A DNA stretch of 64,000 nt from Adiantum capillus-veneris (lineage: Eukaryota > Streptophyta > Polypodiopsida > Polypodiales > Pteridaceae): positions 115,788,049 to 115,852,048 of the forward strand of contig CM043953.1 in assembly GCA_014529385.2 (NCBI GenBank). The letters run 5' to 3'. The position numbers were made by a program, and so were the translations under genes. The notes below the pieces were generated by a model. That model made no database searches. It had not been told where the DNA came from and was given only the letters and a program-made list of their open reading frames with translations. Positions 11,101-21,143 of the stretch are shown here, one piece after another. The stretch's first letter is position 1, and every line of letters starts with the position of its first letter.

Positions 11101-11897
11101 TTATAAACGTTTGAACGGCCACTCATAATCTTTGTTCGTTGTAGTATAAGTCATACACAGCAGCATGGTGTAAAGGTCGACATTTTAGGGTGGAACGAAT
11201 CGACAAAAAGCGTTTTACTCAAGATTGTGGAATCATGGCAAAATTTGAACAGTCTAGTCGACGACGTTCCTCTGATGCAGATCCCGTGGTGGCGGAACTC
11301 ACTTACTTCGGCACGCTGCAAGAGATTTTGAGGATCGATTACAGAGGATTTTTTGTCGACTTGTTCGACGTGCAATGGTTCAAGATAATCATGGAGGGTC
11401 GAAACGCTACTGTGCGTAGAGGAGAGTCTGGTTTTCTTGAGGTGGATTCTACTAAGAAATGGACTGACCTAAGAGACACTTTCGTACTACCCGAGCATTG
11501 TGAACAAGTAAGTATATAAATAGTTAACATCCCTCTTTTACAAGTTATGTGCTTGAAAGCTCTCATGTAAGTTATGTGGCTCTGGCAGGTAGTATTTCAT
11601 CCTACAAAGTCTACATCAAACTGGTGGTACGTCATAGAGGTAGCCCCTCGTAGTGCAAGGACGTATGAAGGCTACCATGTGCCAATCACAACGACATCAA
11701 TGGAGGAGATCAGAGAAGATGCTCAATCAGAAGCCGCTGCGGTGGTGCCAGACGAGCATCAAGATGCTACTACTCTATATGGGGTGCATGCAGAGGAGCT
11801 ACAAAATGAAACAGAGGATATGTGTTTAAACGGAGAGCTCTATATAGATATAGGAAGTTATGCTGAGTTATGCGAGGATGAGAGAGAGATCTCTTAA
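8169..11897 (+). CDS. tnpD: CACTA transposase, TNPD/TNP2 type (6 exons)
   Basis: This gene encodes the DDE-type transposase that cuts and joins the CACTA ends. Predicted exons are 8169-8701, 8798-9537, 9621-10225, 10300-11064, 11145-11507 and 11589-11897. All introns have GT..AG borders and the phases join without a stop, giving 3315 nt (1104 aa plus stop). Recognisable TNP2 (Transposase_21) blocks are a Zn-like CPNDC..CPKCDSERY, LLPRIKHFF, LRLGLAMDGVNPFG (a likely catalytic Asp), LIVPGRYKVGNMDVYLRPL, MWTMHDYPGL, then CVTCGPR, LLDPMHIFKNV, KSHDWHKM and the C-terminal YFGTLQEILRIDYRGFFVDLF. N-terminal 90-150 is acidic. The ATG was chosen because it opens the first exon about 65 bp after the GA tract. 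The length fits an intact protein, so the element may be autonomous; expression is unknown. Confidence 0.9.
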
Positions 11898-12169
11898 AGC
11901 CACAAATATTGTATTTGAACAATTTTGCTCCGTGCTGTAAAAGCTCTAGCTCTCTAAGTAGCTTCCATGGTGTGTAACGCTCTTTTCTACTCGCGCTCAC
12001 ATCTTTTGATTGAAAATTCTGAGTTTTTGACTTGCCTCTTCTACCACTCGATTCATTGCGTCATTGTATTTATATGCGTCATTACGTCATTGTATTTAAT
12101 GGTCTTTGCGTCATTGTCTACTCTATTCATTCAATATTAAGTTTAAATATTCGTGTGTTTAATGCAGGT

Positions 12170-13483
12170 ATGGATGATGAGGAGTTTCTTTCTTCTTTGT
12201 CACCGCAGCAGAGACAGTGGTACGTGGAGCGTCATCGCTCTGGCGCATCATCGCGCGTTCCTACACCATCCGCATCTCCCTCTCTTTCGGAGCATTCGGC
12301 GCGCTCCGAAGCTTCGGCGTCGACGAGACGAGCGTCACACTCGTCTAGACACCGGCGCTCTAGTGGTGGCGGTGGCGGTTGTTGTGGGGATTCCGCCACC
12401 GATGCCTCCACACCGCCTCGTGTTCGACGAGGCTCTTTACCCTCCCCTTCTTTGCCCGCCCCCACACTAGCCACAGCATCGCCATCTACGCCAGGTTTTG
12501 CACGGCTGACTATTCCTAGAAGCTACACACCTCTACCTACTCCGCCAGGAGCCACCCCACTCGACACTCCTCGCTTCGGGGCCCAGACGCCGGTGGAGAC
12601 ACCTGACGTCCGTACCCCCATCGACACGCCGCTAGAGACCCCTGCCGGGACACCCAGGTTCACGCGTCACCGGCCAGAGGGCTTGCCTTACTCCGTCGAC
12701 ATCAGCGGCGGCATCATCATGGATGATGACGGCAAGAAGGTGATCTCGCGCATGCGTGGTCTTTGCTCTCAGCTGTTTAGACACTATATACTAAACAAAT
12801 GGAGTGAAGTACCAAGTGATTTAAAAAACAGAGTGATCAGCATACTTCATGATGAGTTTCCCGTTCCAACACGGGATCAGCGCTTCAATGAAGACCTGAT
12901 GAAGATTCGAATGCGCGAATACTGCAAACACAAGCGTTCCGAAGTGCAAAAAGCAATCAAGAATGGATGGAATAGGCCAGATTGGCTGGCCAAAGAAGAT
13001 TGGAAGAATGCGAAGAAAGCAGCGCGCGAAAATCCCGACAAGTGGAAGCAACAAAAGGATGCAGCCAGAGCGCGAGTAGAGGCAGGGAGCTCGCACCACT
13101 TGGGGAGCGGTGGATGGGTATCATTTGAGGCCGATTTTGTAAGTCTTTTCACATTGCTCTTTATGCATGTTCGATAGTTTAGGGTTTATGAGTTTTTTAG
13201 TTCTAACATAATGAAATCTTTGTATGTTTTGACAGTGGTCGATGACAGGACGTGATCCCACACCGTACGAGCGCGAGTACGTAGGCAGGAAGGGCTTAAA
13301 CGCCCTGATGGACATTCTCAGTTCTCGCGGCGGCATGGTTAGTATTAGGGTTTACTCTTTTTTATTTTTTGTATTGTTTTATAAATGTCGTTATATGTTT
13401 ATATTTACTGAAAACTGTCTTATTGTCTTTTTTTGCAGAATCCGACAGATACGCCGCTTGGACGCGATGAGACGTCTGATTAG
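12170..13483 (+). CDS. tnpA: TNPA-like CACTA DNA-binding protein (3 exons)
   Basis: Second gene of the CACTA element; TNPA proteins bind the subterminal motifs and assist excision. Predicted coding exons are 12170-13138, 13236-13337 and 13439-13483, with GT..AG introns and codon-exact joins, giving 371 aa. The ATG follows directly after a TGCAG, suggesting an intron in the 5' leader. Residues 1-170 are Ser/Pro/Thr-rich and low complexity, with a glycine run. Residues 185-320 form the conserved part: LCSQLFRHYILNKWSEVP, LKNRVISILHDEF, WNRPDWLAKEDWKNAKKAA and HHLGSGGW, resembling the plant Transposase_24 (TNPA-type) domain. The last exon is short (NPTDTPLGRDETSD). Assignment rests on position and domain pattern. 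The sister copy at 33169 carries a premature stop. Confidence 0.75.
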
Positions 13484-13851
13484 ACGACGTCAGTTTAGCC
13501 GTAGCTAGATAGCATTAGTTTAGGGTTTCTCATAGCTTATGTATCATGAGACGGATTTTATATGTCTTTTTGAACCATGTATATTATTACATTTGTCACC
13601 GCAATTCCTTTTGCCAATCAATTCTTTATGCCTATGATGTTGTACAATTGTCATTATTACATTTGCCAATCAATTCAGTTTGTCTATGATGTGTACAATT
13701 GTCAATTTTGCAAACAATGCGTCTTGTGGGTGACTATTTTGGGTCTATTATTTACCTTTGCACTTTTTTTAAAAAGTGAATCAAGTACAATATGGTTGAT
13801 GGGTGGCAGGGCATTCAATGCCCTGCCACCAAAAAAATATTCTCTCAGGCG

Positions 13852-14131
13852 TCGCTATAAGCGTCGCTATTTATGGCTCTGTAGCGTCGCTATATGCGTC
13901 GCTATACTCTTCTGTGAGAGCGTCGCTATCTGCGTCGCTATAGGCGTCGCTATGAGCGTCGCTATATAGCGACGCCTATAGCGACGCCTATAGCGACGCA
14001 GATAGCGACGCAGATAGCGACGCTCTCGTAGCGACGCTTTTAGCGACGGTTATAGCGACGCCGGGGGTTATAAAAACCCAATGTATTTCCGTCGCTAAGA
14101 GCGTCACAAGAGCACACAACCTCTTGTAGTG
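13852..14131 (+). repeat. CACTA right end, palindromic subterminal motif array
   Basis: About nine copies of GCGTCGCTA in one orientation (13855-13970) are followed by about eight of the reverse complement TAGCGACGC (13973-14065), meeting near 13972. The two halves can fold into a long hairpin with matching spacers (TATCT, TATAG). These are presumably binding sites for the TNPA-like protein. The last 12 bp are the inverted terminal repeat. Confidence 0.85.
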
Positions 14132-14463
14132 TTATCAAAGTCTGATTGACTAAGTGTTGATTGACTAAGACATAAGTACAGTAATGGTCTGGTGCAGGGT
14201 CAACACCTGGCACAGCCCGGTGGTGGATTTCCTTGAAATCCGAGTTGGATCCACAATCCCTTGATTTGCACATCCTGCACCATTCCCCTTACTCTTTACA
14301 CCTGTTCAGCTTCATTCTGAGCCTCCACATCCAGCTTAGAAATTCCTTGCTCTTCAGCCACTGATTCAGGTACCACTATCCCAACAGGGACAGTTTCCAC
14401 TGCTTCAAGTACTTCATCCTGCTGATCAACCTGCTGCATCTTCTCTGCATCCTCCTTCAAAAC

Positions 14464-16655
14464 TTAACCTTGCTCTGCAGGTTCCTCCAGCTGAATATCA
14501 ACCATATCCTCCTGCAATCCCTTAAGCTTTAATTCCTGGGCCATTTTATACCACATATCTCTGTCCTTTTTCACCTGCAATTCCTGCAGCAATTCACCTT
14601 CATGCTCACTAACAAATCCCTGCTTCATTATCTCATATGGATGCTTTAGTGCCACAGAAAGCTTGTTCTTCATAGACTTCCAAATCTCCTGAACTGCTTG
14701 CAACAACTCATCCTTTAACACATAAATTTCTCCCTTTGACATAAGCACTGCATTGACATCCACATATTCACGTTGTAGTTGCTTCTCCAACTCTTGCAAA
14801 GGAATCAACCTTTGATGTAGCATTTGAACTTGAATCTGCAAATCAGCATTAGTATTGGAAAAATGCTCCATTTCCTCATTCATCCTACCATCCAGCTTCA
14901 TTGTCCAATCCCTGAACATTGCCAAAGACATCTTTATTTTTGAAACTTCTGCATGATGATTTTTCACCATATCCTCCATCTCCTTCTGATGTACTTCTTC
15001 AATCTGACTCGGCTGCAAACTCATAGCTGCTAACTCCATATCCTTCTGTTCCAGCAGCACTTTACCCACTGCTGAATATGCAGCCTCTTTAAGCCTTCTC
15101 TCCATTTGTACCTGTTGACCCATCACAAACTCTTGCACCACTTTAAGCATCTTCACAGCACTGTGAGCATCCTCACATCCTCTTTCAGTTTTGAAGGATG
15201 TACTTGGAGTAGAAAATGCAAAATCCAAAGATTTAGCAACACCATGCACACCAGCATCAACCTTTCTCTTCTTGGACAAAGTAAATGTTTTGCCCAACCT
15301 CACTGGTGTTTGAACATCTGCAACTGGCTTTTGTGAAAAGACAGACAACTCACCAAACTCCTGAAAGAAGTCTGGGCTAGCTATAGCTTTTCTAGCCTCC
15401 TCCTTTGAATATCCAGCCTCCATGAGATCTTGAATCTATTTTGTTTTCTCCGGCTCTGCAGCTGCAGACAGCTTCCCTGGTTCATCAACATTCTCTTCAC
15501 CCTTGTTTTTTTGGATTTCCGACTCAGCAACAGTAGAAGAAATTTTTGGCACCTCATTTTCCCCTGTTGTAACCATCCCAACATACTTGAACAATGCAGC
15601 TAGGAATGCAGTCAACCTACTGCTACACTGACGCTTCCTCTTATCTGGAGTGAAAACCTCTGCATGGATCTTATCATGGACCCAATGATCCCAGCTGAAG
15701 CAACCTCCCTACTCAGCAAACACCAATGGAGCATAGTTCTCCTTTGACATATAGTCAAATTTAGCTAGAAAGCAAACTCTCTCAAGATACCACTTTAGCT
15801 GCTCCCTACGACCATATTCCACATTTTTTAGCATGTAATACAATCTTGCTCCCTCTCTTGACCCAAACTCCTTCTTCAAGAAATCATCTAAGCACTTTGG
15901 TGGAGCAGTAACAGATGTAAAAGAACCACTGCAATCACCTGTGGGCATAGCATCACCTTGTCGGATATGGCTCCTCTCGTCTTCCTCAGCAACTCAACCT
16001 GTGACTTAGCATACAAATTCCCTCTCCATTCCTTCCATGGCAACATTGCATACTCATAAAGCCCTACTTGCCTTAACCACTTCTCATTCTTTTCTGTAGT
16101 AGCCTCCAACTCAATTTTGAAATCTGTGTAGGGGTCCATCAAGCTTTGAAGCACCTTGTTTGCTGACAGAGGTGGCGGTTCTTCCTCTGAGTACTCCTCT
16201 TCCTCATCATCACTCACATCCACCTGCAAGTTCAGTCCCTTTCTCCTCATCCTAGTTGAAACAGGCTCTGCCAACTCACTCTCAGCCTCAGGCTTCATAG
16301 CTACAGCAGGCTTTACTTTAGGGGCTGTAGGAGTAGATGGAGTAGAAGAAGAGGGCCATTGCAAGAAATAATCAGCAGAAAGGTACTTGCAAGGTGACGA
16401 GATCAACATTTCATAAGACTCATGCTGCATGAGCTTGCGTGACTTCTTTGACAGCTCCCGCGCCTCAATGATCAAAGTTAGTGGGGAATAATCTCCACGC
16501 AAACCCAAAAATCTTTTAATGGTAAAACGTTCACTTTTAGGTTTAAAATTTCCGATCCAGCTAAATCCGACCCACGAAGGTCTGATCCACCAAAATCCGA
16601 TGCACCAAGGTAGAAAACTGCATACTGGATCATAATATCTGAAGTGACTTTCCAT
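14464..16655 (-). pseudogene. Extra 3' ORF of element A, downstream of integrase
   Basis: This region lies between integrase and the 3' LTR in the sense orientation. It is covered by three open pieces: 16655-15888 (255 aa), 15948-15709 in the next frame, and 15423-14464 (319 aa). The second and third share a frame: only two stops, one likely from a TGG codon, separate them over about 495 codons, so it was once one protein of about 730 aa. Features in order are a proline/serine linker, an acidic run (SDDEEEEYSEEEPPP), a conserved-looking middle (LDDFLKKEFGSREGARLYYM), and a C-terminal third that is Glu/Gln/Lys-rich and heptad-like (predicted coiled coil). I see no signal peptide or membrane span, so it does not look like an envelope. 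Function is unknown. A structural or chaperone-like role for the element is conceivable; a captured host coiled-coil gene is the alternative. Confidence 0.6.
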
Positions 16656-16915
16656 GCAACATTACTTTGCCAAACAGCCCTCCTGCTCTCCTTGATCAAC
16701 TGTTCCCTACTAAAACCTTGATCAATATTACTTCCCATACCATGCTCATTTGATAACACTGCTTGGTGACTCTGAAAACCTGATAAATCAACAGCTTGAC
16801 ACAAAGCAGCACCTACCACTTTTGGTGTCAACCAGTCAAGGTGAGGTGGTTTACCTTGAAACTTCTTCAACCTTAATCCATTAACTGGTTTTTTCCCCTC
16901 TGGTTCCAAATACAT
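16478..16915 (-). pseudogene. Integrase tail and linker of element A
   Basis: This 145-codon frame takes up the end of the integrase C-terminal module in a new frame (PVNGLRLKKF matches the usual VNGxRLKxY end). It continues as a non-conserved linker with a short repeat, SDFGGSDLRGSDLAGSEI, before meeting the 3' ORF in another frame. It shows that the pol and 3' ORF frames were adjacent. Confidence 0.5.
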
Positions 16916-18110
16916 CAGCAGCTATAAATGTGCCTTGGCCTAAATCTTCAACAATCTGGTAAGGACCCTTGTACCTCAAAGTCAATTTCCCTGGAAATGG
17001 ACCAAGCCTAGAATTATACAACATCACCCAATCTCCCACTTTGAAGATTTTGAAATTTACATTCATAGCTATCCAGGCTTGTCTTCTCCTCTGAATGATC
17101 TCAGTGATGTAAGAAATCACCAGCCTATCTTCTTCCAGCTACATCAAATACTTACATCTTTGCTTTACTGACAATGCAGGAGAAATTTTCTCAGCAGATA
17201 CCCTCAAGCTAGGTACCAAAAACTCCATAGGTACTACAGCCTCTAGTCCATAAACCATCTTGAAAGGTGTCATCCCTGTGGTGACTTTGAATGCAGTCCT
17301 GAATGATCACAAAGCTGAATCCAACTTCAGGTCCCAATCCTTATGATCCTCCTGCACAAATTTTTTTAGAATTTTAACCAGGATGTTGTTGCTACTTTTT
17401 GCCTTTCCATTGGCGTGGGATGATATGGGGTAGACTTCTTGTGTAATATCATATGAGTTTTAGTCAGCTCCTGTATGAACTCATTCGAGAAATGTGTCCC
17501 CCTGTCACTCACCAACTCTACTGGACAACCAAATCTCATCATAATGTTATGATACAAAAACTTTGCAACACTAGCTGCTTTGTTGTCCTTCATAATATGT
17601 AGCAACCAAAATGTCCCTGTTTCCCCTGGAGCTAGTGGGCTTCACTGGTCCTACAAAGTACATACCCCATTTCTGAAAGGGTTCCAAAGGTAGAATAGGA
17701 TGATCTAACATCCAGTCCCTATTGTCTGGCTGAACAAGCTTCTGACACAACACACACCCTTTGGCATATTCATGTGCATCTTTTAACAAAGTAGGCCACC
17801 ACAAACGTGCCTGCAAAAGTTTCTTACCTGTAATGTCCCCTGAGAAGTGTCCACCAGCTTGCCCATAATGAGCTTCCTGAAGAACTACTGATTGTTCAAA
17901 CTCTGGAACACACCTTCCTATCACTTGATCAATACCCTTCTTGTATAATGCTCCTGCAATCACCAAAAATGGTCTGCTTTTCAATGAAAATTTCTTTCTT
18001 TGATAAGGTGAGAACCCTCCTGGCATAACACCATTAGTTAGGTACACCAACATCTGATCATTCCAAGAATCTGGAACATCCTGCTGAACTGAAAATAAAT
18101 GTGCATTAGG
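16881..18110 (-). pseudogene. Integrase of element A, inactivated
   Basis: The H2C2 zinc-binding module is clear (HYGQAGGHFSG...CVLCQK). In the catalytic core the first Asp is lost: the block reads KWGMYFVGP where the family has G-x-D-F-V-G-P. The second Asp survives in LVSDRGTHFS. The HPxxNGxxE glutamate region is frameshifted near 17410. The C-terminal GPY/F-type module is intact in 17120-16881 (KVGDWVMLYNSRLG..LRYKGPYQI). At least three frame breaks lie between 17365 and 17120. Confidence 0.85.
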
Positions 18111-18437
18111 TAACTGATCATCCACACTTGTTGGGGATTCCCCTGTTTCTAATCTGCTCAAATAATTTTCCACAGCATGCTCTTTCCCAGGAGTACGAAT
18201 AATCACAAACTCAAATTCTTGCAAAACCCTCCTGGCATAACACCATCAGTTAGGTGCACCAACATCTGATCATGCCAAGAATCTGGAACCTCCTGCTGAA
18301 CTGAAAATAAATCTGTATTAGGTAACTGATCATCCACACTTGTTGGGGATTCCCATGTTTCTAATCTGCTCAAATAATTTGCCACCACATGCTCTTTCCC
18401 AGGAGTATGAATAATCACAAACTCAAATTCATGCAAA
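18013..18437. repeat. 212-bp tandem duplication in element A pol
   Basis: The segment beginning AACCCTCCTGGCATAACACC at 18013 recurs at 18225 with a few substitutions. The period, 212 bp, is not a multiple of 3, so the duplication itself breaks the pol frame. Each copy encodes the RNase H end (HTPGKEHVVANYLSRLE) and the following linker. Confidence 0.9.
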
Positions 18438-19438
18438 AGCAACATCCACCTTGCTAATCTTCCTATAAGCATGGGCTTCTTCACCAAGTACAACAAAGCT
18501 TGGTGATCAACATGAAACATAACCCTGTTATTACTGAGTAGGTAATGCATGAACTTATTCAATGACAATCAAACCTGGCTTGGACAAATGGTGGAGCATC
18601 CTTCTCTCCATGTTTGAATGGAGCCTAGCTTGGACAAGTGGTGGAGTAACAGTATAATTCTTTTCTGCTGGGGTCAACATCCTGCTGGCATAATACACTG
18701 GTATATACCACTGTGTAACCTTTTCCTGCATCAACACAACTCCAATTGCAATATCTGATACATCAACAAAAACATGAAAAGGCAATCTCCAATCAGGAGG
18801 ATGCAATATTGGTGCTATTGATAGCATTTTCTTTAACATCTGAAAGGCTTTCTCTTGTGGTTCATCCCATTTGAAAACAACATCTTTCTTTGTAAGGTGA
18901 GTCAAAGGTGTACATACATTGGCCAAATATCTGACATACCTTGAGTGCCACTTCACTTGGCCCACAAACCTGCCTAGCTCCTTCTCATTCTGAGGTGATT
19001 TGGTTGCTTGGGTTGCTTCAATCTTTTTGGCATCAATGGCTATCCCATCATCAGATACTATATGTCCCAATAAAATACCACTCCTGACTACAAGTACACT
19101 TTTATATGGATTCAAAGCCATGTGAAACAATCTGCATCTTTCAAAACATAACTTCAGGTGAACCAAATGTTGATCCTTCTTTCCAAACACTGAAAAGTCA
19201 TCTACAAAAACCCTCATAAAATCTTGAACATAAGGTTCAAATGTCTTATGAGCTACAAAGTTGAAGGAAGGTGGACCATTCTTCAAACCAAAACTCATCA
19301 CTGTATACACAAATGCTCCCCATTCAGTGATGAAGGATGTCTTGTGCTGGTCTTCTGGAGCTACCTTGATCTGATTGTAACCTGAAAAACCATCAAGAAA
19401 GCTATACATCTCATGTCCAACTATTGCATCTAACACAG
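18203..19438 (-). pseudogene. RT C-terminal part and RNase H of element A
   Basis: Continues the RT from 28669. It shows SFLDGFSGYNQI, FITEWGAFVYTVMSFGLKN, the catalytic VFVDDFSVFG, LGHIVSDDGI and the RNase H entry FVDVSDIAIGVVLMQ. The RNase H tail (RLARWMLLLHEFEFVIIHTP) is in the second open piece (18568-18203). A short imperfect duplication around AGCTTGGACAAGTGGTGGAG at 18570-18650 replaces the expected REALAMVY block and breaks the frame. In the present sequence the frame is open upstream into the LTR of element B, giving a chimeric 345-codon ORF (19592-18555). Confidence 0.9.
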
Positions 19439-19646
19439 TGATGGGAGCAAAGCGAACCTCGAACCCGACGGCCTCTAAAACACCGGGGACCGAATGGCGC
19501 GCCTCGAGCCTGTCATGGTAAAGCAAACAGGGGCACCACCTAGCTTCAGCGGCTAGGACGCAAACAACACACCACCATAAAAAAGTTTTCATCCAAGAGA
19601 GATGGATGCTTGGGAGTAATGATGAAGAGGAAAGGGAATGAGATCA

Positions 19647-19693
<47 letters not shown>

Positions 19694-20995
19694 GGGAGGG
19701 GGTATAGCGGCTTAGTACTTAGGCACCACAAAAGGATGGCGAATCCGCACACCCTTCACACATACACAAGCTCACTCCAAAACACAAGACTAGGTGGCAA
19801 TTCCGCACACCTCACATGGGCAAAACATTGGAAGAAAACATACTCACAAAACCTCAAGCTTTATTTAGAGAATAAGGCGATGAAATGAGGAGCATAGGGT
19901 AGGGGAATGAGAAGGGAGAGAGTGGTAGAGCACATGGCGGATAGGTGGGAGTTGATGGCAAAGACTCGCACGAGGATTATGGACATCATCCTTCATTTAG
20001 CTGCCCTTCATCTTCCATAGCCAAGGGTGTAGAGGTCATGCTCAAGACAAGCATGGTGATTGCGGTGATGGTGATGGTGTGTGTGTGTGTGTGTGTGTGT
20101 GTGCACTAGGCACACACAGTGCATAGTGTGTTCTTTGGTGATGTTGTGTGTGTTTTTGTGTGATGGTGACCCCTCTTTATATAGGGGAGGAGGGGGGAGA
20201 AATTCTAGAATTTAGAAATGAAGAAATCATTATCTACATAGGCCATGTGACTGTGGGCCCCACTTGTCTGGCTGTGTGTATATGTGCCAGAACAGTAGTC
20301 TCATGAGAGAGAGACTAAGAGAGAGAGAGGGGCTGATGAAAAAAAGTGAGAGGTGACATGGAGAATAAAGTAATTACAAGAGGGGAGAGAGGGGAGTGTG
20401 TTTAGGGGTGAATCTGTGTGCAGATGTGTGTGAACACAAGAAAAATCAGGTAACCACCGGGTGGGGATGGGTCTGTGGGCACCTTTTTTCAGTGAAACTG
20501 AGTGTGTGTGAGTGTGGGGGAGGTTATTTAGCTACAATTCAAGAGACATGGCGCCCTTTAGAGAGACAGGGGGGTATTTAGGTCATGGGATATGATAGGA
20601 GAGAGAAAGAGGGGGTGGGGTATACTATTTTGGAAGATAGGGAAAGTTGCATGTGAGCTAGGGTGCATTATTGGTGAGAGGTGGGGTAGCTTAAGGGGAG
20701 AGAGAAAGGAGAAAGGACAAAGGGAAGAGAGAGGGGGTTGACCTTTTGAGTGGAGGAGAGGAAAAGGGACACCCGACGGGGCAACAGTGAAGAAAAAGGA
20801 GGCAAGGTGGGGATGAGCTACCCCGCAGGCATGAGGTGGCCTATTTTACCTTTCTTATATATTTACATGATCATACTTTATTTTTTCTTACTTTTTCCAA
20901 TGCCTTTTATCACTCCCTCCATAAGAGGGGGTTTTCATGGGGTGGGGACGAGAGAAGAGGGGTATGGGAGCTTGGCTTGTGAAAAGCCCCCATCA
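19439..20995 (-). repeat. 3' LTR of element B
   Basis: 1557 bp, nearly identical to 27102-28668. It includes a (GA)n tract (19649-19690), a (GT)n tract (20077-20103) and a TATA box. In minus orientation its end joins the RT frame of element A. Confidence 0.95.
20175..20184 (-). promoter_or_regulatory. TATA box of element B 3' LTR
   Basis: The minus strand reads CTATATAAAG, in GC-rich surroundings (CCCCTATATAAAGAGGGG). The identical box occurs in the other LTR. It is placed to start transcription leftward, for the 3' LTR into element A. Confidence 0.7.
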
Positions 20996-20997
20996 TT

Positions 20998-21013
20998 AGC
21001 CCTCCCCTTTTGG
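20998..21013 (-). promoter_or_regulatory. Polypurine tract of element B
   Basis: The minus strand reads CCAAAAGGGGAGGGC directly before the 3' LTR start (TGATGGGGG), as required for plus-strand DNA priming. Confidence 0.8.
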
Positions 21014-21143
21014 CTAGAGGCATTCATGTCTCTAGCTCATCTGTTTGATCATTATCGTCGGAGGTGGCGGCTGATGGTGTGTCCTCATCTGGAATGTCAA
21101 TTGGTGGAGCCTGGTCAAATCGAAGAAAATAAGGTTTAAGTCG

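Larger units (their letters stand above)
6493..14131 (+). mobile_element. Full-length CACTA (En/Spm) transposon, copy 1
   Basis: The element begins CACTACAAGAGG and ends CCTCTTGTAGTG, 12-bp perfect inverted ends starting with the diagnostic CACTA. It is flanked by a 3-bp TTA duplication (6490-6492 and 14132-14134). Multiple copies of TAGCGACGC/GCGTCGCTA occupy both subterminal regions. Inside are two plus-strand genes in the usual order, a TNP2-type transposase (8169-11897) and a tnpA-like gene (12170-13483), both with intact frames once GT..AG introns are removed. The 7.64-kb length is normal for an autonomous plant CACTA. It sits in the LTR of element A. Its 5' region also carries microsatellites, a tRNA-like segment and a captured HIPP fragment. 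Confidence 0.95.
6203..14205 (-). repeat. 3' LTR of Ty3/gypsy element A, interrupted by CACTA
   Basis: On the minus strand the LTR runs from TGTTGACCCTGCAC (at 14205) to GCTGTCAACA (at 6203), so it has TG..CA ends that are themselves inverted (TGTTGA/TCAACA). Removing the CACTA transposon and one copy of its TTA duplication leaves about 361 bp. A possible TATA element reads CTTATTTAAAGG. It sits downstream of the element A coding region as a 3' LTR should. No clear polypurine tract precedes 14205; a purine run lies farther upstream near 14284-14296, so the LTR could start up to about 80 bp earlier. The partner 5' LTR is absent from the window. Confidence 0.55.

Noticed and set aside
13852..14075. 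Regularly spaced repeats resembling a CRISPR array
   Set aside because: The 9-bp GCGTCGCTA motifs have variable short spacers, occur at both ends of a CACTA transposon and in both orientations; they are transposase-binding subterminal repeats.
14284..14300. Alternative LTR start for element A next to a purine run
   Set aside because: It would place TGGTGCAGG at the LTR border, but the TGTTGA..TCAACA pair at 14205 and 6203 gives a better terminal match. I keep it as a stated uncertainty.
14464..16655. Retroviral envelope gene in the 3' ORF of element A
   Set aside because: No signal peptide, transmembrane segment or cleavage site is visible; the region is acidic and coiled-coil.
20396..21139. 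Plus-strand ORFs in the element B LTR
   Set aside because: They are antisense to the LTR, repeated at 28422-28655 because of LTR identity, and have no motif.
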